From positions 62,001-126,000 of the forward strand of contig CAWJCP010000001.1 of assembly GCA_963841445.1 (NCBI GenBank): DNA of 64,000 nucleotides, given 5' to 3'. Origin of the DNA: Mayfieldus sp963841445. GTDB lineage: Bacteria; Actinomycetota; Thermoleophilia; Solirubrobacterales; 70-9. Made by a program: the position numbers and the translations under genes. This document shows positions 22,512-30,448 of the stretch, piece by piece; the first letter of the stretch is position 1, and the number at the start of each line of letters is the position of its first letter. The notes beneath the pieces were generated by a model. The model worked only from the letters and a program-made list of their open reading frames with translations. It had not been told where the DNA came from and searched no databases.

Positions 22512-23776
22512 CTCCCAACCCTCTTCGGTGCCCCATAAGTATGCAGTACTTCTGGGAGCGAAAATGCATGGCCCTCCTCCTGGCGATTCTCGATCAGCGC
22601 GATCAGCGTGCGCCCGACCGCCACCGCGGTTCCGTTCAGCGTATGCGGGTGTAGAGGCGCTTCGCCCTCGGCGGGCCGATACCGACAGCCGAGCCGGCGG
22701 GCCTGGTAATCGGTCGTGTTCGAGCACGAGGTGAGCTCCCGGTAGCGCTCCTGGCTCGGAATCCACGCCTCGCAGTCGAACTTACGCGCGGCCGAGGCGC
22801 CCAGGTCGCCGGCGGCGATGTCGACCACGCGGTAGGGGATCTCCAGCTCGCCGAGGATCCGCTCCTCGATCGCGAGCAAGCGCTCATGCTCGTCGCGGGA
22901 GTCGGCCGGCTCGACGAACGAGAACATCTCGACCTTGTCGAACTGGTGCACGCGGAAGATCCCACGGGTGTCCTTTCCGGCGGCGCCCGCCTCACGGCGG
23001 AAGCAGGTGGAGAAGCCGGCGTAGCGCAGCGGCAGCGCACCGGGGTCGAGGATCTGGTCGCTGTGCAGCGCGGCGAGCGGGACCTCCGAGGTCCCGGCGA
23101 GGAACAGCTCGTCCTTGGGGATCTCGTAGATCTGGTCGCGGTCTCCGGGCAGAAAGCCGGTCCCGTAGAGCGGCTCCTCACGGACCAGGACCGGCGGCGC
23201 GACCGGCTTGTGGCCCTCGCCGGCCAGCAGGTCGAGCGCGTAGCGGACCAGGGCCAGCTCGACCATCACAAGGTCCCCGAGCAGGTAGGCGAAGCGGCTG
23301 CCCGAGGCGCGCGCCGCCGCTTCGATCTCGATCAGCCCCAGCGCCGTCCCGATCTCCAGGTGGTCGCTGATCTCGAAGTCGAACTTCGGCGGCTCCCCCA
23401 CCTCGCGCAGCGTCACCGCGTCCTCTTCGGTCATCCCGTCGGGGGCGTCGGGCTCGGGGAGGTTGGGAAGCCGGGCGGCAAGCTCGTCGCGGGAGGCCTC
23501 GACCTCGCCCAGCTCCGCCTCTAGCCCCTTGATGCGCCCCGCCAGCTCGCGCATCTCCGCGATCGCGGCCTCGGCTTCGCCGCCAGCCCGCTTCGCTTCC
23601 GCGATCGCCTCGTTGGCCTGGTTCTGACGCGCGCGGCCTTGCTCGATCTCGGGCAGCAGCTCACGGCGGCGGCGGTCGAGCCGCAGGACCTCGTCGAGCT
23701 CGGGGCTCGCCTCACGGCGTGCAAGCGCGGCCCGCGCCGGCTCGGGTTCCTCGCGGATCGCCTTCAGGTCAAGCAT
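22508..23776 (-). CDS. serS: Serine--tRNA ligase
   Basis: Class II aminoacyl-tRNA synthetase charging tRNA-Ser (and tRNA-Sec where present). It has 422 residues, the usual length. The N-terminal coiled-coil arm (residues ~25–105, rich in Arg/Glu/Leu) binds the tRNA variable arm. Class II motif 2 is FSTCFRREAGAAGKDTRGIFRVHQFDKVE, and motif 3 is HTLNGTAVAVGRTLIALIENRQ. TSEVPLAALH and ELTSCSNTTDYQARRL are also diagnostic. The ATG at 23776 (MLDLKAIREEPE) is the standard N-terminus; the open frame continues upstream but without homology. The 4-bp overlap with the downstream response regulator is unusual context for serS. Confidence 0.97.
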   Translation of the reverse strand: MLDLKAIREEPEPARAALARREASPELDEVLRLDRRRRELLPEIEQGRARQNQANEAIAEAKRAGGEAEAAIAEMRELAGRIKGLEAELGEVEASRDELAARLPNLPEPDAPDGMTEEDAVTLREVGEPPKFDFEISDHLEIGTALGLIEIEAAARASGSRFAYLLGDLVMVELALVRYALDLLAGEGHKPVAPPVLVREEPLYGTGFLPGDRDQIYEIPKDELFLAGTSEVPLAALHSDQILDPGALPLRYAGFSTCFRREAGAAGKDTRGIFRVHQFDKVEMFSFVEPADSRDEHERLLAIEERILGELEIPYRVVDIAAGDLGASAARKFDCEAWIPSQERYRELTSCSNTTDYQARRLGCRYRPAEGEAPLHPHTLNGTAVAVGRTLIALIENRQEEGHAFSLPEVLHTYGAPKRVGR

Positions 23777-23832
23777 CTGCGCGGGCGCCGCGCCGCCGCG
23801 GCCTGCCCCGGACCGCCGCAGGGCGGCCGCCA

Positions 23833-24237
23833 TCAGCCGCCCGACTCTCCCGGCCGCGGCGTGGTTTGCGCCTGCTGGCCGGCGAACTTGGCGAGGAAGC
23901 GCGCCACCTCCTCGGCCTCGCGGCCGACGACGATGTTCTGGGGCATGATCGCCCCGGAGAAGCCGCCGTTGCGGATCGCGAAGAGCGCGTCGTCGTAGGT
24001 CTCGGTGCGCTGGTCGAGGTTCGGGCCCTGGGTGCGCAGGCCCCGGTTTCCAGTCCCCTGGGTGCCGGCGACGCTGAGCGTGTGGCAGCCGGAGCAGTGG
24101 GTCGAGAAGAGCACCGCGCCGTTGTACTGGGAGCCGTTCTGGCGCACGGAGATCCCCTCCTTGCCGCAGGCGGCGACGCTCAGCGCGAGCAGAGCCGCGA
24201 TCGCTGTGACCAAGAGGGGCCGCACCGGCGCGATCAT
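23833..24237 (-). CDS. Membrane-anchored c-type cytochrome (lipoprotein)
   Basis: A 134-residue exported electron carrier. The lipoprotein signal peptide ends at LSVAAC (lipobox Cys near residue 24). The single heme site is CSGCH near residue 50, and the distal Met ligand is likely in GAIMPQNI near residue 98, giving a class I cytochrome c fold (GAVLFSTHCSGCHTL … VVGREAEEVARFLAKFA). It may shuttle electrons to a terminal oxidase not present in this window. It is divergent from the flavin reductase gene, with only 17 bases between the starts. Confidence 0.88.
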   Translation of the reverse strand: MIAPVRPLLVTAIAALLALSVAACGKEGISVRQNGSQYNGAVLFSTHCSGCHTLSVAGTQGTGNRGLRTQGPNLDQRTETYDDALFAIRNGGFSGAIMPQNIVVGREAEEVARFLAKFAGQQAQTTPRPGESGG

Positions 24238-24254
24238 ATTGTTCTCTGAAGCCA

Positions 24255-24728
24255 GTGACGATTGACAGAGACTCGTTTCGCGCTGCGATGGGCCTGCTGC
24301 CGACCGGGGTCACGGTGGTGACCGCGCTTGTGCCCAGAGGGCGCTCCGGCGCGACCGCAAGCGCGGTCGGCTCGCTCTCGCTGGACCCGATGCTGATCCT
24401 TGTCTGCCTCGACCGCGGGTCGCGAACCCTGCGCTCCGTGCAGGAGGCCGGCCGCTTCGGCGTCAACGTCCTGGCCGCCGACCAGGAGCCGGTGGCGCGG
24501 CAGTTCTCGACCAAGCTCGACGAGAGCGCCAAGTGGGAGGGCATCGAAGCGTCCCAGCACGACGGGATCCCGGCCATCGGCGGCGCGGTGCTCTGGGTCG
24601 GCTGCGAGCTTCAGGACGTGCTGATCGGAGGCGACCACGTGATCATCACCGGCGCGGTCATCGACCTCGACGCCAACGGCGGCGAGCCGCTGATCCACCA
24701 TCGCGGCGCCTACCGCGGGCTCGGCTGA
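24255..24728 (+). CDS. Flavin reductase family protein
   Basis: A 157-residue FMN-binding split-barrel protein of the HpaC/flavin:NAD(P)H reductase type, often supplying reduced flavin to two-component monooxygenases. Diagnostic segments are FRAAMGLLPTGVTVVTA at the N-terminus, ATASAVGSLSLDPMLILVCLDRGSRTL, the VNVLAADQEPVARQFS stretch, and HHRGAYRGLG at the end. The GTG at 24255 is used; no strong ribosome site is visible, and the divergent cytochrome start is 17 bases away. No monooxygenase partner is adjacent, so the physiological role is open. Confidence 0.88.
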   Translation: MTIDRDSFRAAMGLLPTGVTVVTALVPRGRSGATASAVGSLSLDPMLILVCLDRGSRTLRSVQEAGRFGVNVLAADQEPVARQFSTKLDESAKWEGIEASQHDGIPAIGGAVLWVGCELQDVLIGGDHVIITGAVIDLDANGGEPLIHHRGAYRGLG

Positions 24729-24810
24729 GCGTCGCCGGCACAGATCCCAGCTCGACTGCGGCAATTTGCAGGCGATGGCCAGCAAAAAGCCGCAGTCGGC
24801 ATTTGGGCGG

Positions 24811-25245
24811 TCAAAAGGCCGAGCTGGTGCCTGCGGCGCGCAGGGCGAGGAAGAAGATCACGATGCAGCTCACGGTCATGATCCCCATCTCGTGGCGGAC
24901 GATCGCGAGCGCGATCGAGCGCTGCCGGTCGGCGGGCAGCTCCTCGAACTCGAGCTCGCCGATCTCGCGCTCGGCGGCGCCGGTGCGGGCCGCCTCGGCC
25001 AGCAGCGAGACCGGCAGCGGCAGCACGCCATATACGTAGTGGAGCCCGTCAGCCGCCTCGTGGCCGGTGACGACGAGCAGCGCGCCGAGCGCCGACTGCA
25101 GGAAGACGGAGGCCTGGGCGGCGCGCAGCAGGTACCAGAACGCGATCGAGGGGCGGTCGCGGAGCCAGGCGATCCCGCCCCAGAGCGCCGCGACCAGATT
25201 CAGGACCAGGAGCGCGACGCCAACGACCAGATGGACGTCGGCCAT
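24811..25245 (-). CDS. Small integral membrane protein of unknown function
   Basis: A 144-residue protein with four hydrophobic segments (residues ~4–25, ~35–60, ~67–85 and ~118–136) and a charged cytoplasmic loop (EREIGELEFEELPADRQRS). It is divergent from the nuo operon, with 97 bp between the two starts. That position suggests, but does not show, a link to respiration. I do not recognise the family. Confidence 0.6.
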   Translation of the reverse strand: MADVHLVVGVALLVLNLVAALWGGIAWLRDRPSIAFWYLLRAAQASVFLQSALGALLVVTGHEAADGLHYVYGVLPLPVSLLAEAARTGAAEREIGELEFEELPADRQRSIALAIVRHEMGIMTVSCIVIFFLALRAAGTSSAF

Positions 25246-25318
25246 CGCTCAAATCCGCCTGGAAGGGTCGGAAATCGGCTCTCTGATGCGAAATATCACT
25301 ATGTATCCATGTGTCACA

Positions 25319-25338
25319 AAGTGGTTGTATAACCACTT
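25319..25338. promoter_or_regulatory. 20-bp palindrome before nuoA
   Basis: AAGTGGTT-GTAT-AACCACTT is a perfect inverted repeat (8-bp arms) ending 4 bases before the chosen nuoA start. It is a candidate operator for the whole nuo operon. It does not resemble the Rex site known from other actinobacteria. Confidence 0.5.
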
Positions 25339-25342
25339 CAAC

Positions 25343-25717
25343 GTGCTGCGCAGCTACCTCCCCATCCTCGTATTCGGTGCCCTCGGGGCTGGCGTGGGAG
25401 GGGCGTTCGTGATGCTCAACCATCTGATCGGGCGAAAGCGACCGGGCAGCGGGGAGGCGACGAAGGTCCAGGCCGAAGCCTACGAATGCGGGCTGCCGAG
25501 CGAGGTCACGCGCAGCTTCCGTTTCGGGATCAGCTTCTACCTGATCGCGATGCTGTTCATCCTCTTTGACATCGAGGTGATCTTCCTCTACCCGGTAGGG
25601 GTGATCCTGAAGGGGGCCGACAGCGTCTTCGTGCTCGCCGAGGTGCTGATCTTCGTCGCCCTGCTGGGGGTGGCGCTGGCCTACGTGTGGCGCCGCGGAG
25701 CCCTCGATTGGAAGTAG
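25343..25717 (+). CDS. nuoA: NADH-quinone oxidoreductase subunit A
   Basis: Membrane subunit of complex I at the junction of the arms, near the quinone channel. It has 124 residues and three transmembrane helices (residues ~5–27, ~62–85, ~92–112). The conserved YECGLPSEVTRSFRFGISFYLIAMLFILFDIEVIFLYP segment is the loop and second helix that mark NuoA. I chose the GTG at 25343 (VLRSYLPILVFG), the usual N-terminus; upstream in-frame ATGs at 25286 and 25301 exist and would cover the palindrome. First gene of the nuoA–N operon; its last 31 bases overlap nuoB. Confidence 0.95.
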   Translation: MLRSYLPILVFGALGAGVGGAFVMLNHLIGRKRPGSGEATKVQAEAYECGLPSEVTRSFRFGISFYLIAMLFILFDIEVIFLYPVGVILKGADSVFVLAEVLIFVALLGVALAYVWRRGALDWK

Positions 25718-26418
25718 AGCGCCGCAAGCTGCGGACGCTGTCGCCGCTCGAGCAGCCGGCGGGCCCGGAGGAGCTGCGAGCCCGGCAGCTGCGCGCCCGC
25801 GACATGCTGCGTGGCGACCTCGAGGGGGAGGACCTCGAGCAATACGTCACCGAGCGGGTGATGACCACGACCCTGGAGCGGGCCCTGAACATGGCCCGCG
25901 CCAACTCGCTGTTCCCGATGACCTTCGGCCTCGCCTGCTGCGCGATGGAGATGATCGCGATGGTCAGCTCGCGCTACGACATCGCGAGATTCGGCGCTGA
26001 GGCCTTCCGGGCTTCCCCGCGCCAGGCCGACATGATGATCCTCTCGGGCCGGGTCTCGATCAAGATGGCTCCGGTCATCCGCCGTGTCTATGACCAGATG
26101 CTGGAGCCGAAGTGGGCGATCGCGATGGGCGCCTGCTCCTCGAGCGGCGGCATGTTCGCCAACTACGCGGTCGTCCAGGGCGCTGACAAGTTCATGCCCG
26201 TCGACGTCCACGTCCCCGGCTGCCCGCCGCGCACCGAGGCGCTGCTGCACGGCTTCAACAAGCTGCAGCGGCTGATCCAGGGACATCCCGACGACGGCTG
26301 GCGGCGCCGCTACGACGCGGCGGGCACCGAGGAGTGGGCGCGGGGCGGGCCCGACAGCCACCCGAACCCAGCGGCGGCCGAGGCCTACGCGCGCGCCCGC
26401 GAGCTGGCCGATGCCTGA
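25687..26418 (+). CDS. nuoB: NADH-quinone oxidoreductase subunit B
   Basis: Carries cluster N2, the last iron–sulfur centre before quinone, in the hydrophilic connecting module. The cluster ligands are the tandem cysteines in FGLACCAMEM, the Cys in MGACSSSGGMFANYAVVQG and the Cys in VHVPGCPPRTEALL. At 243 residues it is somewhat longer than usual, with an extra ~45-residue charged N-terminus and an Ala/Arg-rich C-terminal tail. The GTG at 25687 gives the longest form; a TTG at 25708 is also possible. Overlaps nuoA by 31 bases and nuoC by 8. Confidence 0.96.
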   Translation: MAPRSPRLEVERRKLRTLSPLEQPAGPEELRARQLRARDMLRGDLEGEDLEQYVTERVMTTTLERALNMARANSLFPMTFGLACCAMEMIAMVSSRYDIARFGAEAFRASPRQADMMILSGRVSIKMAPVIRRVYDQMLEPKWAIAMGACSSSGGMFANYAVVQGADKFMPVDVHVPGCPPRTEALLHGFNKLQRLIQGHPDDGWRRRYDAAGTEEWARGGPDSHPNPAAAEAYARARELADA

Positions 26419-27061
26419 CGCGCCCGGACTCGAGCTGGTCCGAGGGGAGCTCAACGAGGCTCATCCCGGTGCGGTGCTCGAGACCAGCTTCGACCGCGGC
26501 CAGGCGACGCTGATCGCGGACCCGGCGCAGCTGCTCGCGGTGCTGGGCTGGCTGCGCGACGCGCCGACCCAGCAGTACCGATTCCTCTCCAGTCTGCACG
26601 CCGCCGACTACCTGCCGGCGGAGCCGCGCTTCGGCATCCACTACGAGCTGCTCAACATGCCCCGGGTCGAGCGCCTGCGGGTCAAGGTCATGCTCGGGGA
26701 TCCGGCAGCGGCGAACGGGGGGTCAGCAGAAGCCGCGAACCCCGCCGCCCCCGGACGCGAAGCGGAGGAGGCGGGGGGAATTGATTCCGAGGACGTGCCG
26801 GGCATTGGTTCGGAGGAGGCGGCGGGCATTGCTGTCCTGCCGAGCATTGATTCCTGCGTCAAGCTCTTCCCGACCGCCGAGTTCCAGGAGCGCGAGGTCT
26901 ACGACTTCTTCGGGATCGTCTTCCGCGGCCACCCCGACCTGCGCCGGATCCTGCTGCCCGAGGACTACGTCGGCTGGCCGCTGCGCCGCGATTACCCGGT
27001 CGGCGGTGAGCCGGTCCTGTTCACCAAGGACGAGCCGGGCAGCCCAGGGTGGTTCGAGTGA
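26411..27061 (+). CDS. nuoC: NADH-quinone oxidoreductase subunit C, with repeat-derived loop
   Basis: 30-kDa-type subunit of the hydrophilic arm. The core is in two parts: residues 1–~97 (QYRFLSSLHAADYLPAEPRFGIHYELLNM … VKVMLGD) and ~145–216 (SCVKLFPTAEFQEREVYDFFGIVFRGHPDLRRILLPEDYVGWPLRRDYPV), the latter holding the family signature EREVYDFFGI. Between them is a ~48-residue low-complexity insertion (NPAAPGREAEEAGG…SEEAAGIAVLPS) encoded by a family-B repeat and a partial second copy. The insertion falls where the family normally has a short surface loop, so function is probably kept. Its GTGA stop/start overlaps nuoD. Confidence 0.95.
   Translation: MPDAPGLELVRGELNEAHPGAVLETSFDRGQATLIADPAQLLAVLGWLRDAPTQQYRFLSSLHAADYLPAEPRFGIHYELLNMPRVERLRVKVMLGDPAAANGGSAEAANPAAPGREAEEAGGIDSEDVPGIGSEEAAGIAVLPSIDSCVKLFPTAEFQEREVYDFFGIVFRGHPDLRRILLPEDYVGWPLRRDYPVGGEPVLFTKDEPGSPGWFE
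26738..26834 (+). repeat. Family B repeat in nuoC, one copy plus a partial copy
   Basis: AACCCCGCCGCCCCCGGACG… through GCGGAGGAGGCGGGGGG, followed after about 30 bases by a second right half (CGGAGGAGGCGGCGGGCATT). Both are translated in frame as NPAAPGREAEEAGG and SEEAAGIA. Confidence 0.85.
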
Positions 27062-28353
27062 CTGAACAAACGAGGACCGTGCAAGGTGGGCAGAACCCCG
27101 CCGCCCCCGGACGCGAAGCGGAGGAGGCGGCGGGCATTGGTGATCTGGGTCGAGCGCCGAGCGAGCAGAGCACGCAGCCGGAACTTGATACCGAGCTGTT
27201 GACGATCAACATGGGTCCACACCACCCCGCCACGCACGGGGTGCTGCGGCTCGTCGTGCAGCTCGAGGGCGAGGTGGTCCGCGATTTGAAGCCGGTGACC
27301 GGCTACCTGCACACCGGGATCGAGAAGTCCTGCGAGGACAAGTCGTATTGGAAGGTGATCCCGTTCGTGGAGCGGATGGACTACCTCGGCTACTACTTCA
27401 ACATGGAGGCGTTCTGCGGCGCCGTCGAGCGGCTGCTGGAGCTGCAGATCCCACCGCGGGCCAGGTACCTGCGGGTGATCCACATGGAGCTGAACCGGAT
27501 CCACTCGCACCTGGTCTGGCTCGGCACCAGCGGCCTCGACCTCGGCGCGGTCTCGATGCTCTGGTACTGCTTCCGCGAGCGCGACAAGATCCTCGACCTC
27601 TTCGAGATGACCTCTGGACAGCGCATGCACACGCGCTATTTCCAGGTCGGCGGGGTCTTCGAGGACATCCCGCTCGAGTTCGCGGCCAAGCTGCGCGCCT
27701 TCGTCGAGGAGATGCCGACCCGGGTCGACCAGTACGAGGCGATCCTCGACCGCAACGAGATCTTCCTGCACCGGACGCGCAACGTCGGCATCGTGCCCCG
27801 AGAGCGGCTGCTCGAGCTCGGCGTGACCGGGCCGCTGCTGCGCGCCGCCGGCGAGCCCTGGGACCTGCGCAAGGCCTTCGGCTACCTCGCCTATCCCGAG
27901 CTCGACTTCCAGGTCCCGGTCGGGACGGTCGGCGACGGCTACGACCGCTACCGGGTCCGGCTTGCCGAGATCCGCGAGTCAGTGAAGATCATCGGCCAGG
28001 CCCTGGAGGGACTCCCGGAGGGGCCGCACATCGCCGACGATCGCAAGTTCGTGCTGCCGCCCCGCTCCGAGCTCTCGACCTCGATGGAGGCGCTGATCCA
28101 CCACTTCAAGCTGGTCACCGAGGGCTACCGTGTTCCCCCGGGCGAGCAGTATTACGCGGTCGAAGGGCCACGTGGAGAGCTCGGCTGCTACGTGCTCGCC
28201 GACGGCTCAGGGAAGCCGGCCCGGGTCCACATCCGCGACTCCTCGTTCGTGAACCTGCAGTCCCTGCGCGACATGTGCGTCGGCGGCTACGTCGCCGACC
28301 TGATCCAGAACCTGGCGATGCTCGATCCAATACTGGGAGGCGTCGACAGGTGA
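27058..28353 (+). CDS. nuoD: NADH-quinone oxidoreductase subunit D
   Basis: 49-kDa-type subunit forming the quinone-binding pocket with NuoB. The conserved core starts at LLTINMGPHHPATHGVLRL and continues with GYLHTGIEKSCEDKSYWKVIPF, YLRVIHMELNRIHSHLVWLG, ERDKILDLFEMTSGQRMHTRYFQVGG and the C-terminal APSFVNLQ-like end (RDSSFVNLQSLRDMCVGGYVADLIQNLAMLDPILGGVDR). Residues ~12–45 before the core are an extra segment encoded by a family-B repeat (NPAAPGREAEEAAGIGD). I chose the GTG at 27058, overlapping the nuoC stop as GTGA; GTG 27049 is an alternative. About 431 residues. Confidence 0.96.
   Translation: MTEQTRTVQGGQNPAAPGREAEEAAGIGDLGRAPSEQSTQPELDTELLTINMGPHHPATHGVLRLVVQLEGEVVRDLKPVTGYLHTGIEKSCEDKSYWKVIPFVERMDYLGYYFNMEAFCGAVERLLELQIPPRARYLRVIHMELNRIHSHLVWLGTSGLDLGAVSMLWYCFRERDKILDLFEMTSGQRMHTRYFQVGGVFEDIPLEFAAKLRAFVEEMPTRVDQYEAILDRNEIFLHRTRNVGIVPRERLLELGVTGPLLRAAGEPWDLRKAFGYLAYPELDFQVPVGTVGDGYDRYRVRLAEIRESVKIIGQALEGLPEGPHIADDRKFVLPPRSELSTSMEALIHHFKLVTEGYRVPPGEQYYAVEGPRGELGCYVLADGSGKPARVHIRDSSFVNLQSLRDMCVGGYVADLIQNLAMLDPILGGVDR
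27094..27144 (+). repeat. Family B repeat in the nuoD N-terminus
   Basis: Best-preserved copy. Arms CCCGCCGCC and GGCGGCGGG (9 bp, perfect) enclose CCCGGACGCGAAGCGGAGGA, then CATTGGTGAT. It is translated NPAAPGREAEEAAGIGD. Confidence 0.92.
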
Positions 28354-29087
28354 ACCACCTCCCCGTCGATCCGGCATTGGTCGAAGGCAGGCACCCCGAC
28401 CATCCTCCCGAGGAGATCCCCGAGATCCACGCCACCGGGTGCCCGGAGGATCTGCGGCAGCGGATCGAGGAGCTGATGTCGCGCTACCCGGACCGCCACT
28501 CCGCTTCGATCCCGGCTCTCTGGGAGATCCAGGGGCGTTACGGGTGGTGCACGCCGGAGGGGATCCGCCAGGCGGCCGCGGTGATGGGGGTAACCCCCGC
28601 CTACCTGGAGTCGGTGGCGAGCTTCTACGACCTCTTCTACACAGAGCCTGTCGGCCGCCACAAGGTGCTGGTCTGCAGCAGCCTCTCCTGCTGGATGCGC
28701 GGCGGCGACGACCTGCTGGACGCGTTCTGCGAAGCGGCGGGCTGCGACCGCGGGCGGGCCGATCACGGCGGATCGAGCTCCGCCGACGGCGAGCTGTACG
28801 TCTCCGGATTCGGGTGCCTTGGCGCCTGCGAGCTCGCGCCGATGGCCTCGATCGACGGCCGCTACTTCGGGCCCCTGGCCGCGGAGGACGCGAAGGTTGC
28901 CGTACAGCAGCTGCTCGCCGAGCAGGAGCTCTTGCCGGAGAAGGCGCTGGCGAAGCGGGGCGCCGCAGGCGGGCCGGAGCCACAGCCCGACGAACGGGTC
29001 GCGAAGATCGAGCAGAGTGTGCACAACCCCGCCGCCCCCGGACGCGGAGCGGAGGAGGCGGCGGGCAAAGGTGATTCGAATGCCTGA
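28350..29087 (+). CDS. nuoE: NADH-quinone oxidoreductase subunit E
   Basis: 24-kDa-type thioredoxin-fold subunit carrying [2Fe-2S] cluster N1a in the NADH dehydrogenase module. Core segments are LMSRYPDRHSASIPALWEIQGRYGWCTPEGIRQAA, VASFYDLFYTEPVGRHKVLVCSSLSCWMRGG (first two Cys ligands) and VSGFGCLGACELAPM (last two). After the core, a ~50-residue tail contains the family-B peptide NPAAPGRGAEEAAGKGD. The start is a GTG overlapping the nuoD stop (GTGA); nuoF starts 8 bases before its end. The 245-residue length exceeds the usual ~170–220 because of the tail and leader. Confidence 0.95.
   Translation: MNHLPVDPALVEGRHPDHPPEEIPEIHATGCPEDLRQRIEELMSRYPDRHSASIPALWEIQGRYGWCTPEGIRQAAAVMGVTPAYLESVASFYDLFYTEPVGRHKVLVCSSLSCWMRGGDDLLDAFCEAAGCDRGRADHGGSSSADGELYVSGFGCLGACELAPMASIDGRYFGPLAAEDAKVAVQQLLAEQELLPEKALAKRGAAGGPEPQPDERVAKIEQSVHNPAAPGRGAEEAAGKGDSNA
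29025..29076 (+). repeat. Family B repeat at the nuoE end
   Basis: AACCCCGCCGCCCCCGGACGC…GGAGGAGGCGGCGGGCAAAGGTGATT, ending 3 bases before the nuoF ATG. It is translated in the same frame as the nuoC and nuoD copies. Confidence 0.92.
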
Positions 29088-30393
29088 GACTCGACTTCTC
29101 TTCCGCCACATCGACGAGCCGGGCTTGAACACGATCGACGTCTACAAGCGGCGCGGCGGCTACCGGACCCTCGAGCGAGCATTCGGCGAGATGGAAGCCG
29201 ACGAGGTGCTGTCGGCGCTCGAGGACTCAGGGCTGCGCGGCCGTGGTGGCGCCGGGTTCTCGATGGGCAAGAAGGCCTCCTTCCTGCCTCGCGGAGAGGT
29301 GGAGAAGTACCTCTGCTGCAACGCGGACGAGTCCGAGCCGGGCGCCTTCAAGGACCGCGAGCTGATGCATAAGAACCCGCATCAGCTGATCGAAGGGATC
29401 GCGATCGCGGCGCTGGCGGCCGGCGCGACACGCGCCTTCATCTTCATCCGCGGCGAATACGACCTGCAGGGCGACATCCTCGACGCCGCCGTCGCTGAAG
29501 CCTATGGGGCCGGTTACCTGGGTGAGAACATCCTCGGCAGCCACCGCAGCCTCAAGCTCGTGGTCCACCGCGGCGCCGGCGCCTACATCTGCGGCGAGGA
29601 GACGGCGCTGCTCGACGCGCTGGAGGGAAAGCGCGGCAATCCGCGTCTCAAGCCCCCGTTCCCGGCCGTGCAGGGCCTCTACGGCGGCCCGACGCTGATC
29701 AACAACGTCGAGACTCTCGCCAACGTGCCCCACATCGTCGCCAACGGCGCCGACTGGTTCCGCAGCTTTGGGACCGAGCAGTCGCCCGGCACCAAGGTGG
29801 TCTCGATATCCGGCTGTGTCCAACGGCCGGGCAACTACGAGGTCGAGCTCGGGGTCCCGACCCGGGAGCTGATCTTCGGTCTCGCCGGCGGGCCGCAGGA
29901 CGGCCATGAAGTGAGGGCGTTCTTCCCCGGCGGCTCATCCTCGCCGGTGATGACGGCGGACGACCTCGATGTCCCTTACAGCTTCGAGGCGATGGCGGAC
30001 GCCGGCTCGATGCTCGGCACCGCCTCGATCATCGTCGCCGACGAGCGCGTCTCGATCCCGGAGCTGGCGCTGCGCTCGGCGCGCTTCTACCACCACGAGT
30101 CGTGCGGGAAGTGCACCCCCTGCCGCGAGGGGACGAATTGGACGGAGAAGATGCTGGGACGGGTGGTGAACGGAGAGGCAACGCCGATGGACCTCGACAT
30201 CGTCGCCTCGGTGCAGGACAACATCATGGGCAATTGCCTCTGCGTGCTCGGCGACTCGATGGCGATGCCGGTCGGCTCGATGGTGCGCAAGTTCCGCGAA
30301 GACTTCGAGCGGCTCGCCCATCCCCAGGACGCCGAGGTGGAGCGAATCGGCGCGGTTGCCGGGGCGCCGGAGCAGATCGGGGCGATGCCGTGA
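29080..30393 (+). CDS. nuoF: NADH-quinone oxidoreductase subunit F
   Basis: 51-kDa-type subunit that binds NADH and FMN and holds [4Fe-4S] cluster N3. The NADH/FMN glycine-rich loop is LRGRGGAGFSMGKKASF near residue 48, followed by CCNADESEPGAFKDRELM, IRGEYDLQGDIL, and GAGAYICGEETALLDALEGKRGNPRLKPPFPA. The cluster ligands are CGKCTPCREG near residue 347 and the Cys in NCLCVLGD about 40 residues later. 437 residues, normal length. The ATG at 29080 lies immediately after the family-B repeat, 8 bases before the nuoE stop. Confidence 0.97.
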   Translation: MPETRLLFRHIDEPGLNTIDVYKRRGGYRTLERAFGEMEADEVLSALEDSGLRGRGGAGFSMGKKASFLPRGEVEKYLCCNADESEPGAFKDRELMHKNPHQLIEGIAIAALAAGATRAFIFIRGEYDLQGDILDAAVAEAYGAGYLGENILGSHRSLKLVVHRGAGAYICGEETALLDALEGKRGNPRLKPPFPAVQGLYGGPTLINNVETLANVPHIVANGADWFRSFGTEQSPGTKVVSISGCVQRPGNYEVELGVPTRELIFGLAGGPQDGHEVRAFFPGGSSSPVMTADDLDVPYSFEAMADAGSMLGTASIIVADERVSIPELALRSARFYHHESCGKCTPCREGTNWTEKMLGRVVNGEATPMDLDIVASVQDNIMGNCLCVLGDSMAMPVGSMVRKFREDFERLAHPQDAEVERIGAVAGAPEQIGAMP

Positions 30394-30448
30394 GCCGGAG
30401 GCTCAAGCAAAGAGCATTGATGCAGGCCGAAGGCGAACAGGTGAGTTT

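Noticed and set aside
22512..22766. N-terminal extension of the response regulator
   Set aside because: The extra 85 codons are the other frame of serS and have no domain resemblance; receiver-domain start fits ATG 22511.
23777..24577. Upstream extension of serS
   Set aside because: The frame covers the cytochrome c and flavin reductase genes and has no synthetase similarity.
25262..25342. Rex (redox) operator before nuoA
   Set aside because: TGTGTCACAAA-like sequence only partly matches, and the clear palindrome AAGTGGTT/AACCACTT does not fit the Rex consensus.
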